Origin: Croceibacterium_B sp963811255
Lineage (GTDB): Bacteria; Pseudomonadota; Alphaproteobacteria; Sphingomonadales; Sphingomonadaceae
Direction: 5' to 3'
Assembly: GCA_963811255.1 (NCBI GenBank)
Contig: CAWEQI010000003.1
Span: 62,001 to 126,000, forward strand
Length of the DNA: 64,000 bases
The translations under genes and the position numbers were made by a program. Shown here one piece after another: positions 50,114-58,258 of the stretch; positions within the stretch are counted from its first letter, which is position 1, and each line of letters opens with the position of its first letter. The notes under the pieces are model-generated. The model saw only the letters and a list, made by a program, of their open reading frames with translations. It did not search any database and had not been told where the DNA came from.

Positions 50114-51040
50114 TCAGTCCTCGAAAGGCTCGACTTGGACGACTTCGTTTGTCGCAAGGGCCTGCTCGACAAGCCTCAAGGGAGCGAGGTGAACGGCGCT
50201 CTCGCCGCTTCCGATGAGCGATGAGAAGCGGGCATAGAGCGCGGCATATTCGGACTCATCGCCGACCGGCTGCGGAACACCGGCGAGCTCCAACCGATTG
50301 CCCCCATGGGTCAGCCTCAACGCACCGCGGTCGGTCTCGATGTCAATGTCCCAGCTTTGCGGCCCGGCCTGGCGAAAGTCGAATTCGGCCGCGACAGGCA
50401 GGTCCCTCTCTCCCTTCATCGACAAGCGGGCCGCGATCGGCGCCGCGGCGTTGGCCGGAACCTCCAGCCGACACCCTTCGAGCCGCAGGTCTCCCGGAAG
50501 AATGCAAGTGAGAATCGACAGCGCGTTGATTCCGGGGTCGAACACCCCGAAGCCGCCCTTTTGCCAGATCCACTCCTGGCCGGGGTGCCAGACGCGAACG
50601 TCTTCCTTCCACGTGACCCGGACCGAATGGATCGTCCGGCCGGCGAGCGCGTCTCTCGCAGGTCGAACGGCCGCGCCCTCCTGCGAATGCCAGGCCGTAA
50701 ACAGCGTGACCCCGGCACCGCGCGCCAGGCGTTCGATCTCTTCGGCTTCGGCCACGGTCGAGCTCGGCGGTTTTTCGAGCAGCACGTGCCGGCCCGCCGC
50801 AATCGCCTCCCGAGCAGCTTCGGCGCGATGCTGCGGCGGCATGCACAGCGAAAGCGCGGCAATTTCGGGATGAGCCGCGAGCATGGCTGTAAGGGTTGGG
50901 TAGGAGGGTAGGCTGTCGATGGTCGCTGCCGGATCGGCAATCGCCACGGCGCGAAGTCCGTCGCTGGCGGCGATAGCGGGCAAGTGCTGGTCGCGCGCAA
51001 TCTTGCCGCAGCCGACAATGCCGAGGGCGATGCCGCTCAC
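50114..51040 (-). CDS. Gfo/Idh/MocA sugar 1-dehydrogenase (D-galactose/L-arabinose type)
   Basis: 308 aa. Rossmann domain GIALGIVGCGKIARDQHLPAIAASDGL, AALSLCMPPQHRAEAAREAIAAGRHVLLEKPPSSTVAEAE with the conserved EKP, then the C-terminal domain with TLFTAWHSQEGAAVRPAR and WIWQKGGFGVFDPGINALSIL. This pattern matches galactose 1-dehydrogenase and L-arabinose 1-dehydrogenase homologues, which convert the sugar to its lactone. The start overlaps the preceding GguC-type gene by four bases. No signal peptide, so cytosolic. A matching lactonase is not in this operon. Confidence 0.86.
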   Translation of the reverse strand: MSGIALGIVGCGKIARDQHLPAIAASDGLRAVAIADPAATIDSLPSYPTLTAMLAAHPEIAALSLCMPPQHRAEAAREAIAAGRHVLLEKPPSSTVAEAEEIERLARGAGVTLFTAWHSQEGAAVRPARDALAGRTIHSVRVTWKEDVRVWHPGQEWIWQKGGFGVFDPGINALSILTCILPGDLRLEGCRLEVPANAAAPIAARLSMKGERDLPVAAEFDFRQAGPQSWDIDIETDRGALRLTHGGNRLELAGVPQPVGDESEYAALYARFSSLIGSGESAVHLAPLRLVEQALATNEVVQVEPFED

Positions 51041-52029
51041 AAGGCTTTCACCTGAACGATCTGCCGATCGTCGGCCTCACGCTCGAGCGGATTGCACAGT
51101 TTCAGACGGAACGCGTCGGCCTCGATCTCGAAAACGTCGCCGGGCTGTGGCGTAATGCCGTCGGCGAAGCTGGCGACCGCAGTCCCGAAAAAATGGACAT
51201 GGACGTCGCCGGGTCGTCGGAACTGGGCATTCTTGAAATGGTGATGTTCGAGATTCGCTATCGAGTGGGTCATGTTGGCTTCGCCGGTTGCGAACGCCTT
51301 CTCCCACAACACGCCGCCGCCGCGCAGAATGCGGCTGGCTCCCCTCACGTCCTGGGGAAGCTCGCCGAGCAACAATTCGGGGCCCAAGGCGGCTGGCCTC
51401 AGCTTCGAGTGGGCGAGCCAGAGATAGTTTTCCCGCTCGGTCACATGGTCGGAGAATTCGTTGCCCAGGACGAAGCCCATACGCGCAGGCACACCATCAC
51501 CGTCGATCAGGTAAACGCCCGCGACCTCCGGTTCTTCTCCGCCATCCGGGGCGAAGGACGGGATGGTCAGCGGTGCGCCAGGTGGCACTACGATCGAACC
51601 GTCGCCCTTGTAGAACCATTCAGGCTGGACGCCGACCTCGCCGGCAGCCGGCTTGCCGTCTTGTTCGCCCATCAGGAACATTCGCATCGAGTCCGTCGCC
51701 TCGCCCGCCGCCGCGGCCTTGTGCATCCGGTCGCGTCCAGCGGCGGAGCCGAGGTGGGTCAGCCCGGTTCCACTCACCATCAGATGTACCGGATCGGGAT
51801 GATCCACCGGCGCCAGCACTGCAACGGCGGACAGGTCGAGAGCATCGCCCGCCCGTTCTTGCGCCAGTCGCGCGAGCGGCGTTTTCGCCTTCAGCGCCTG
51901 TTCGGCAAGCTCAAGCGTGGTCGAGACGCCGGCAAGCCGATGGGCCTGCCCCTGGGCATCGAGACCGGCGACGGCTCGGCTACCTTGACGGTCGAATTGG
52001 ACAAGCGAAACGATCGGCCCGTCGAGCAT
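51037..52029 (-). CDS. GguC/AraD1-type fumarylacetoacetate hydrolase family protein
   Basis: 330 aa. C-terminal FAH-like fold: LMVSGTGLTHLGSAAGRDRMH, GVQPEWFYKGDGSIVVPPG, PSFAPDGGEEPEVAGVYLI, MGFVLGNEFSDHVTERENYLWLAHSKLRP and DVHVHFFGTAVASFADG. It matches the GguC group encoded beside arabinose and galactose genes. One proposed activity is dehydration of L-2-keto-3-deoxyarabonate, feeding the 2-oxoglutarate semialdehyde route. In this window it is placed between the dehydratase and the dehydrogenase, which supports an arabinose function. Confidence 0.82.
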   Translation of the reverse strand: MLDGPIVSLVQFDRQGSRAVAGLDAQGQAHRLAGVSTTLELAEQALKAKTPLARLAQERAGDALDLSAVAVLAPVDHPDPVHLMVSGTGLTHLGSAAGRDRMHKAAAAGEATDSMRMFLMGEQDGKPAAGEVGVQPEWFYKGDGSIVVPPGAPLTIPSFAPDGGEEPEVAGVYLIDGDGVPARMGFVLGNEFSDHVTERENYLWLAHSKLRPAALGPELLLGELPQDVRGASRILRGGGVLWEKAFATGEANMTHSIANLEHHHFKNAQFRRPGDVHVHFFGTAVASFADGITPQPGDVFEIEADAFRLKLCNPLEREADDRQIVQVKAL

Positions 52030-52038
52030 CGCCCTGCC

Positions 52039-53835
52039 TCAATGGTTGTCGCGCGGGAGGCCGCGGGTCTGGGCGATGCGCTGGAAGGTCTCGCTGCCCT
52101 CGAGAATCGCCCCGCTCCCGAGCTGACCTGTCAGGCGGCGCTGGATTTCCTGCCAGGGCGTCTGCGCTTCCGGATAAGCGAACCCGCCCCGGACTTCGAG
52201 ATCGGCCCGGCGGCGCGCCAATTCGGCTTGCGGCAGAAGAACGTCGACCGAGCCCCGCTCCAGATCGATTCGCAGACGGTCCCCAGTCTGCAGGAGAGCC
52301 AATCCTCCCCCGACGGCGGCCTCGGGTGAGACGTTGAGGATGGAGGGGCTGGCCGAGGTGCCGGACTGGCGACCGTCGCCGATGCAGGGAAGATCGGCGA
52401 TGCCCTTGCGAAGGAGGTAGTCCGGGGCGCGCATGTTCACCACCTCGGCCGCCCCCGGATAACCCACCGGTCCGGCCCCTCGCATCACGAGAATGGTGTT
52501 CTCGTCGATGGCCAGCGCGGGATCGTCGATCCGCGCATGATAGTCTTCGGGCCCATCGAAGACGGCCACCCGCGCTTCGAATGCGTTGGGATCGTCGGGA
52601 CTGGAGAGATAACGGGCGCGAAACGCCTCGGATATGACGCTGGCCTTCATTATCGCGCTGTCGAACAGGTTCCCGGACAGGACGATGAAGCCGGCGTCTT
52701 CGCGCAACGGTCGCCCAAAAGGGCGGATCACGTCCTCGTCCTCGATCGTCGCTCCCCGGCAATTGTCGCCGATAGTTTTACCGGTAACGGTGAGTGCATC
52801 TTCGCGGATCAGCCCCGCGCTCATCAGTTGCGCAACGACCGCGGGCACGCCGCCCGCCCGGTAGTAGTCTTCGCCAAGGTAATCGCCAGCCGGCTGCAGG
52901 TTTACCAGCAGGGGCACATCGTGACCGTGGTCCTGCCAGTCGCGGATCGACAGTTCGACGCCCATGTGCCGAGCGATTGCCGTCAAATGGATCGGGGCGT
53001 TGGTGGATCCGCCAATTGCCGAGTTGACGACGATGGCGTTCAGGAATGCATCGCGCGTCATGATGTCCGATGGCTTGAGGTCTTGGCGGACCATTTCGAC
53101 GATGCGCTTTCCGGTGTGGTAGGCGCATTCCTGCCGGTCACGATACGGGGCGGGTATGGCCGCCGAGCCGGGCAGCGACATCCCCAGCACCTCGGCCAGG
53201 CTGTTCATCGTCGTGGCCGTGCCCATCGTGTTGCAATAGCCGGTCGAGGGCGCCGAGGATGCCACTAGTCTGACAAACTCCGCGCCGTCGATCTCGCCGC
53301 GGCTGAGCATTTCGCGGGCATTCCAGACGATTGTGCCGGACCCGGTGCGCTCCCCCTTGTAGCTTCCGTTCAGCATCGGTCCGACCGACAGGGCGATGGC
53401 TGGGATATTCACGGCGGCCGCCGCCATCAGGCAGGCGGGTGTGGTCTTGTCGCAACCGATCGTCAGCACCACACCGTCGATAGGATAGCCGTAAAGCACC
53501 TCGACCAGCGCGAGAAACGCGAGATTGCGGTCGAGGCCTGCCGTCGGGCGCTTGCCGGTCTCCTGGATCGGATGAACCGGAAATTCGATGGCGACGCCGC
53601 CGGCGTCGCGAATGCCTTCGCGCAGGCGTTCGGCCAAGACGAGATGGTGGCGGTTGCAGGGCGAGAGATCGCTTCCTGTCTGGGCAATCCCGATGATCGG
53701 CCGTCCCGATTGCAGTTCCTCGACGCTGAGCCCGAAATTGAGATAACGCTCGAGATAGAGCGCGGTCATGTCGATGTTGGCCGGATTGTCGAACCATGCG
53801 GCCGACCGCAGCCTGATGTCCCCTGTTGACGGCAT
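52039..53835 (-). CDS. IlvD/Edd family sugar-acid dehydratase (XylD/AraC-type)
   Basis: 598 aa. Close in pattern to Caulobacter xylonate dehydratase: WFDNPANIDMTALYLERYLNFG, GIAQTGSDLSPCNRHHLVLAERLREGIRDAGG, LTIGCDKTTPACLMAAAAVNIPA, TGYCNTMGTATTMN and IGDNCRGATIEDEDVIRP. The Fe-S cysteines lie in SPCNRHH, GCDKTTPAC and GYCNTM. Substrate could be L-arabonate, D-galactonate or D-xylonate; the neighbours favour the first two. The start at 53835 (MPSTGDIRLRS) is used because the upstream ATG at 53871 overlaps the divergent promoter region. Confidence 0.9.
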   Translation of the reverse strand: MPSTGDIRLRSAAWFDNPANIDMTALYLERYLNFGLSVEELQSGRPIIGIAQTGSDLSPCNRHHLVLAERLREGIRDAGGVAIEFPVHPIQETGKRPTAGLDRNLAFLALVEVLYGYPIDGVVLTIGCDKTTPACLMAAAAVNIPAIALSVGPMLNGSYKGERTGSGTIVWNAREMLSRGEIDGAEFVRLVASSAPSTGYCNTMGTATTMNSLAEVLGMSLPGSAAIPAPYRDRQECAYHTGKRIVEMVRQDLKPSDIMTRDAFLNAIVVNSAIGGSTNAPIHLTAIARHMGVELSIRDWQDHGHDVPLLVNLQPAGDYLGEDYYRAGGVPAVVAQLMSAGLIREDALTVTGKTIGDNCRGATIEDEDVIRPFGRPLREDAGFIVLSGNLFDSAIMKASVISEAFRARYLSSPDDPNAFEARVAVFDGPEDYHARIDDPALAIDENTILVMRGAGPVGYPGAAEVVNMRAPDYLLRKGIADLPCIGDGRQSGTSASPSILNVSPEAAVGGGLALLQTGDRLRIDLERGSVDVLLPQAELARRRADLEVRGGFAYPEAQTPWQEIQRRLTGQLGSGAILEGSETFQRIAQTRGLPRDNH

Positions 53836-53848
53836 ATCGCCCCAGATA

Positions 53849-53860
53849 TACTCATACAAA
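53849..53860. promoter_or_regulatory. Shared operator-like motif in the divergent sugar promoter
   Basis: TACTCATACAAA here is the exact reverse complement of TTTGTATGAGTA at 60239-60250. It lies in the 52-base gap between the dehydratase (minus) and transporter (plus) start codons and can affect both operons. Confidence 0.6.
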
Positions 53861-53887
53861 TGGATTAGCAACCGGGAGGAGAGGCAG

Positions 53888-55180
53888 GTGGCGCAAGCGA
53901 ATCAGGGCACCGCGGCACCCTACGGCAGGGCGCTTGCGCTGCTCGCCACGTTGTTCTTCATGTGGGGCTTCATCACGGTCATCAACGACTCGCTTCTCCC
54001 GCACCTCAAGAGCGTGTTCCAGCTCAATTATTTCGAGACGACGCTGATCCAGTCGGTCTGGTTCATCGGCTATTTCGTGGCCTCGATCCCCGCGGCCAAG
54101 CTGATCGAGCGGATCGGCTACCACAAGGCGCTCGTGGTCGGTCTCGCGATCATGACCATAGGCTCGCTCGGGATGATTCCGGCGGCGCGGCTTCCCTCGT
54201 ACGAGGTGACTCTCGCGGCGCTGTTCACCGTTTCATGCGGGATCGCGATCCTCCAGGTGGCGGCCAACCCTTACGTCGCGGTGATCGGTCCGCCCGAAAG
54301 CTCCGAATCCCGCCTCACCCTCGTCCAGGCATTCAACACGACCGGGGATTTCCTGGCGGTGCTGTTCGGACAGCAGCTGATCCTCGCCCGGACCATTGCA
54401 GGCACCACCAAGCAGGGCACTCAGCTGTCGCTCGCGCAGCGAATGGCCGATGCCCAGGCCACGCAACTTCCCTACCTGCTGGTGGCAGCAGTGCTGGCGA
54501 TCCTTGCTTTCGCGATCTGGAAAGCGCGCCTTCCGGAGCTTGGCGCGGCCACGCGCCGGGTCAACGCCGAGGCGCGGCGCAATCTGTCGCTCTGGAACCA
54601 TCGGAACCTGGTGTGGGGCGTTCTCGCCATCTTCATCTATCTGGTGGCCGAGATCGGCGTCGGCAGCCTGTTCATCAACTTCGCGTCGCAGCCCGATATC
54701 GGCAACGTCACTCATGAACAGGCGGCGAACTATCTGATGTTCGTCTGGGGTGGAATGGCGGTCGGCCGCTTCGTCGGCGCGTACCTGATGCGCTCGATCG
54801 CTCCGGAAAAGGTGCTGGCCGGGTTCGCTCTCGGCGCCTTTCTGGTGATGCTCGTGGCGATTTTCGCCCACGGGCCCACCGCGATGTATGGGCTGATGGC
54901 GGTGGGGCTGTTCCACTCGATCATGTTCCCGACGATCTTCGCACTGGCGATCCGGGGCCTCGGGCCGCTGACCGAGGAGGGATCGGGCTGGCTGATCTGG
55001 GCGATTGCCGGCGGGGCGATCGTCGTCCTGCAAGGCTCGCTCGCCGATGTCATCGGCATTCAGCAGTCGTTCCTGATCACCGCTGCTTGCGAACTGTTCG
55101 TGCTGTTTTACGCGGTGTGGGGCAGCAAGCCGTCGAACGCCTTGCCGCCCGAGGAGTTGAAGCAGCCGGCAGGTGCGTGA
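53888..55180 (+). CDS. FucP-type sugar:H+ symporter (MFS)
   Basis: 430 aa, twelve predicted membrane helices in the fucose/glucose/galactose permease branch. Typical segments: LATLFFMWGFITVINDSLLPHLKSVFQLNYFETTLIQSVWFIGYF, AKLIERIGYHKALVVGL, GIAILQVAANPYVAVIGPPESSESRLTLVQAFNT and GVGSLFINFA. Likely to import galactose, arabinose or fucose. The GTG at 53888 follows GGGAGGAGAGGCAG. The ATGs further upstream would cross the promoter. First gene of the plus-strand catabolic operon. Confidence 0.88.
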   Translation: MAQANQGTAAPYGRALALLATLFFMWGFITVINDSLLPHLKSVFQLNYFETTLIQSVWFIGYFVASIPAAKLIERIGYHKALVVGLAIMTIGSLGMIPAARLPSYEVTLAALFTVSCGIAILQVAANPYVAVIGPPESSESRLTLVQAFNTTGDFLAVLFGQQLILARTIAGTTKQGTQLSLAQRMADAQATQLPYLLVAAVLAILAFAIWKARLPELGAATRRVNAEARRNLSLWNHRNLVWGVLAIFIYLVAEIGVGSLFINFASQPDIGNVTHEQAANYLMFVWGGMAVGRFVGAYLMRSIAPEKVLAGFALGAFLVMLVAIFAHGPTAMYGLMAVGLFHSIMFPTIFALAIRGLGPLTEEGSGWLIWAIAGGAIVVLQGSLADVIGIQQSFLITAACELFVLFYAVWGSKPSNALPPEELKQPAGA

Positions 55181-56048
55181 TGGCCTCGTCGTCGGCGACT
55201 GGGGAGCAAGCCGCCTCAGGCTATGGCGGATCGAACACGGCGGTGCGAGCGGGCGGCGCGAGGGTCCCGGTGTCCTCGCGACTTCCGAACCGCGCCGGGC
55301 CCTTGTCGCCGCGCTGGGCGACTGGTCGCCCGAACGCATCGTCCTGTGCGGCATGGCTGGCGCGCGCGGCGCCTTGCATGAGACCGGCTACGTTGCCTGC
55401 CCTGCCGGGATGGATGACTGGCTCGGGCAGGCGGCCGATTTCGAACTCGATGGCATCGCCGTACGCATCGCGCCCGGCGTTGCTTGCCGCGATCGGCAAG
55501 GTCGCCCGGACGTGATGCGCGGCGAGGAAACCCAGCTGTTCGGCGCCATGATCCGCGATCGGGAGCTGAGCCGGGGCCAGCATGACGTCCTCTTGCCCGG
55601 CACGCACAGCAAATGGGCGACGCTTGAGGATGGGCGGATCACGCGATTTCGCACCTTCATCACCGGCGAGCTTTACGCGCTGCTTGGGGGATCGAGCCTG
55701 CTCGGGCAGGGTAGTAGCCAGGCGGACGAGGAAGAAGGTGAGGGATTTGCTGCCGGGCTCGATCGCGCATCCGGCGGAAGCGTTGTCACCGCCGACCTGT
55801 TCGAAGCGCGCGCCGGGCGCTTGAGCGACGGCAAGTCGGCTGAGTGGGCCCGGGGGTTCGTGTCGGGCCTGCTGATCGGCGCCGAGGCTCGCGAGATGGC
55901 ACCGCGCGGCCCTCTGACCGTGATCGGCGACGAGGCCCTGTCGAGGCGCTACGCCCGCGCGCTGGCGCCGGTCTGCGATCATATCGGATTTCACCCCGGG
56001 GACGAATGCGCCATCGCCGGCTTGAGGTTGCTCGATGGCCACGATTGA
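55173..56048 (+). CDS. dgoK: 2-dehydro-3-deoxygalactonokinase (GTG start)
   Basis: 291 aa. Phosphorylates 2-keto-3-deoxygalactonate in the De Ley-Doudoroff pathway. Motifs: GLVVGDWGASRLRLWRIE, RIVLCGMAGARGALHETGY, GVACRDRQGRPDVMRGEETQLFGA, VLLPGTHSKWATLEDGRITRFRTFITGEL and GLLIGAEAREM. This is the DgoK family pattern. The start GTG at 55173 overlaps the transporter stop by eight bases. Its end overlaps dgoA by 14 bases. Confidence 0.9.
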   Translation: MRDGLVVGDWGASRLRLWRIEHGGASGRREGPGVLATSEPRRALVAALGDWSPERIVLCGMAGARGALHETGYVACPAGMDDWLGQAADFELDGIAVRIAPGVACRDRQGRPDVMRGEETQLFGAMIRDRELSRGQHDVLLPGTHSKWATLEDGRITRFRTFITGELYALLGGSSLLGQGSSQADEEEGEGFAAGLDRASGGSVVTADLFEARAGRLSDGKSAEWARGFVSGLLIGAEAREMAPRGPLTVIGDEALSRRYARALAPVCDHIGFHPGDECAIAGLRLLDGHD

Positions 56049-56674
56049 CGCCCTGTTGCGGGAGGGAGCCCCGCCCGTCATCGCCATCTTGCGCGGCATT
56101 GCCGCGGCCGAGATCGATGCGGTCGGCGGGGCATTGGTCAAGGCCGGCATTCGCATGATCGAGGTCCCGCTCAACTCACCCGATCCGTTCTCGTCGATCG
56201 CCGCCTTGCAGCGGCAGTTCGGCGACCGCGCCCTGATCGGCGGGGGGACCGTGCTCGACGTGGCCTCGGTCGACCGGATCGCCGCATCGGGCGCGGGCCT
56301 GGTGGTTGCGCCCAACACCGACGCGGAAGTGATCTCGCTTGCTCTCGAGCGGGATCTCGAGGTTTTGCCGGGGGTGTTCGACTCCCAGCGAAGCGTTGGC
56401 CGCCATCGAAGCCGGGGCGCACCGGCTCAAGCTGTTCCCCGGTTTCTTCGCGGGAACGCTCTACCTCCAGGCGCTGGGAGAGGTGCTTCCGGAGCGGGCC
56501 CGCGTTTGGGCCGTGGGTGGAGTTGAGGCGGCGAACCTGGGCGAATGGCTGGACGCCGGAGCCGAAGGGGTCGCGGTCGGGAGTTCGCTCTATCGGCCGG
56601 GCCGCAGCGCTTCGGAAGTGGCGACGAAAGCGGCGGAAATCGTCGCCGCATGGAAACGACACGAAGGGAAATAG
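56035..56674 (+). pseudogene. dgoA: 2-dehydro-3-deoxy-6-phosphogalactonate aldolase with a frameshift
   Basis: Two overlapping frames together make one normal aldolase of about 212 aa. The first (56035-56370) reads VIAILRGIAAAEIDAVGGAL ... EVPLNSPDPFSSIAAL ... IGGGTVLDVASVDRI. The second frame (from about 56375) reads CSTPSEALAAIEAGAHRLKLFPG, with the Schiff-base Lys, then WAVGGVEAANLGEWLDAGAEGVAVGSSLY. The break falls in a run of five G at 56370-56374; with four G the join would read LPGCSTPSEA, matching DgoA. As written, the first frame continues to 56526 in a different sequence and would lack the catalytic Lys. Sequencing error, true mutation or slippage are all possible. Confidence 0.85.
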
Positions 56675-56677
56675 GCG

Positions 56678-58258
56678 ATGAAGGGAATTCTGGCGGGCGC
56701 AGCGCTGGTGCTGGCTGCAACTCCGATCGGGTCATTGTCCGCCGAAGCAGGCCCGGCGGCCACCGTGGTCACGATCGACGCCGCCCACCCGGGGCCGAAG
56801 ATCGACCGGCACATCTTCGGCCAGTTCGCCGAGCATCTCGGCACCGGCATCTACGGGGGCGTGTGGGTCGGTCCGGATTCGTCCATTCCCAACGTTCGCG
56901 GCATCCGCAGCGACGTCGTCGCCGCGCTCAAGGCGATCAAGGTGCCCGACGTGCGCTGGCCCGGCGGCTGCTTCGCCGACGAATACCACTGGAAGAACGG
57001 CGTCGGACCGCATCGCCGCAGCACGGTCAACGCCAACTGGGGCGGGGCGATCGAGCCGAACACGTTCGGCACAGACGAGTTCATGGATTTCATCCACCAG
57101 ATCGGCGCGGATGCCTACGTCTCGATCAACGTCGGCTCGGGCACTCTCGAGGAAGCGTCCGAGTGGCTCGCCTACATGACCGCCGACCAGCGCAGCTCGG
57201 CCGGCGCGGACCGCGCGGCGAACGGACATGCCACCCCGTACAAGGTCCAGTTCCTCGGCATCGGCAACGAGAGCTGGGGTTGCGGCGGCAACATGCGGCC
57301 GCAGTATTATACCGACCTGTTGAAGCGCTACGCGCGCTTCACCCGCAACTACAACCCCGACCAGCAAGCCGACGGCACGACGATGAAGCGCATCGCGGTC
57401 GGGCCGACCGACGACGACACGTCCTACACCGAAGGAGTGATGAAGGCGTGGAGCCAGCGCGATTACAGCTGGTCGATCGAAGGGCTTTCGCTGCACAGCT
57501 ACACCGTGCCGCACTGGCCGCCCGCGCTGGCGAGCACCGGATTCGACGAGGATGATTATGCACTGATTCTCAAGACCACTCTCAAGATGGACGACCGGAT
57601 CGCCGAGAACGAGGCGATCATGGACAAGTACGACCCGGACAAGAAAGTCGGCCTGGTCGTCGACGAGTGGGGCGTGTGGTACAAGGCCAATCCCGGCACC
57701 GATCCCGGCTTTCTCCAGCAGCAGAACTCGCTGCGCGACGCGATCGTCGCCGCGCTCAACTTCAACATTTTCGCCCGCCACGCCGACCGCGTGCGGATGG
57801 CGAACATCGCCCAGATGGTCAACGTTCTCCAGGCGGTGATTCTCACCGACGGCCCGAAGATGGTGCGCACGCCGACTTATTGGGTACACAAGTTGTACCT
57901 GCCATTCCAGGATGCCACGTTCATCCCGGTCCAGTTCGATCCCGGCACTTACCACCACGGCGATATCACCCTGCCGGGCATCGACGCGGTCGCGGTGCGG
58001 GCGACCGATGGTCAGCTCTATATCTCGCTCGTCAACCTCGACCCGCACCACGGTGCAACGGTGCGAATCGGCTTGCCGGAGAGCGGGATCACCAAGGCGA
58101 GCGGGCAAGTGCTGACCGCGCCCAACGTCAATTCGGTCAACACCTTCGACAAGCCGGACAGCGTGGTTCCCGCGCCGATTTCCGGCACCGTCTCCGGCGG
58201 GACGGCGACCATCGCATTGCCGAGCAAGTCAGTCGCGGTGATCGCGCTCGGGCGCTAA
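56678..58258 (+). CDS. Exported GH51 alpha-L-arabinofuranosidase
   Basis: 526 aa with an N-terminal signal (ending LSAEA). GH51 pattern: DRHIFGQFAEHLGTGIYGGVWVG, RWPGGCFADEYHWKNGVGP, FLGIGNESWGCGGNM (acid/base Glu), SIEGLSLHSYT and GLVVDEWGVWYK (nucleophile Glu). Releases terminal arabinofuranose from arabinan, arabinoxylan or arabinogalactan. Most GH51 enzymes are cytosolic, so an exported form is of note. The start follows AAGGGAAATAGGCG three bases after dgoA, same transcript. It overlaps the convergent esterase gene by four bases. Confidence 0.9.
   Translation: MKGILAGAALVLAATPIGSLSAEAGPAATVVTIDAAHPGPKIDRHIFGQFAEHLGTGIYGGVWVGPDSSIPNVRGIRSDVVAALKAIKVPDVRWPGGCFADEYHWKNGVGPHRRSTVNANWGGAIEPNTFGTDEFMDFIHQIGADAYVSINVGSGTLEEASEWLAYMTADQRSSAGADRAANGHATPYKVQFLGIGNESWGCGGNMRPQYYTDLLKRYARFTRNYNPDQQADGTTMKRIAVGPTDDDTSYTEGVMKAWSQRDYSWSIEGLSLHSYTVPHWPPALASTGFDEDDYALILKTTLKMDDRIAENEAIMDKYDPDKKVGLVVDEWGVWYKANPGTDPGFLQQQNSLRDAIVAALNFNIFARHADRVRMANIAQMVNVLQAVILTDGPKMVRTPTYWVHKLYLPFQDATFIPVQFDPGTYHHGDITLPGIDAVAVRATDGQLYISLVNLDPHHGATVRIGLPESGITKASGQVLTAPNVNSVNTFDKPDSVVPAPISGTVSGGTATIALPSKSVAVIALGR

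Noticed and set aside
48875..50224. Plus-strand frame with a poly-serine run
   Set aside because: The serine run is simply the (CTT)10 repeat read in another frame; the rest is antisense to galM.
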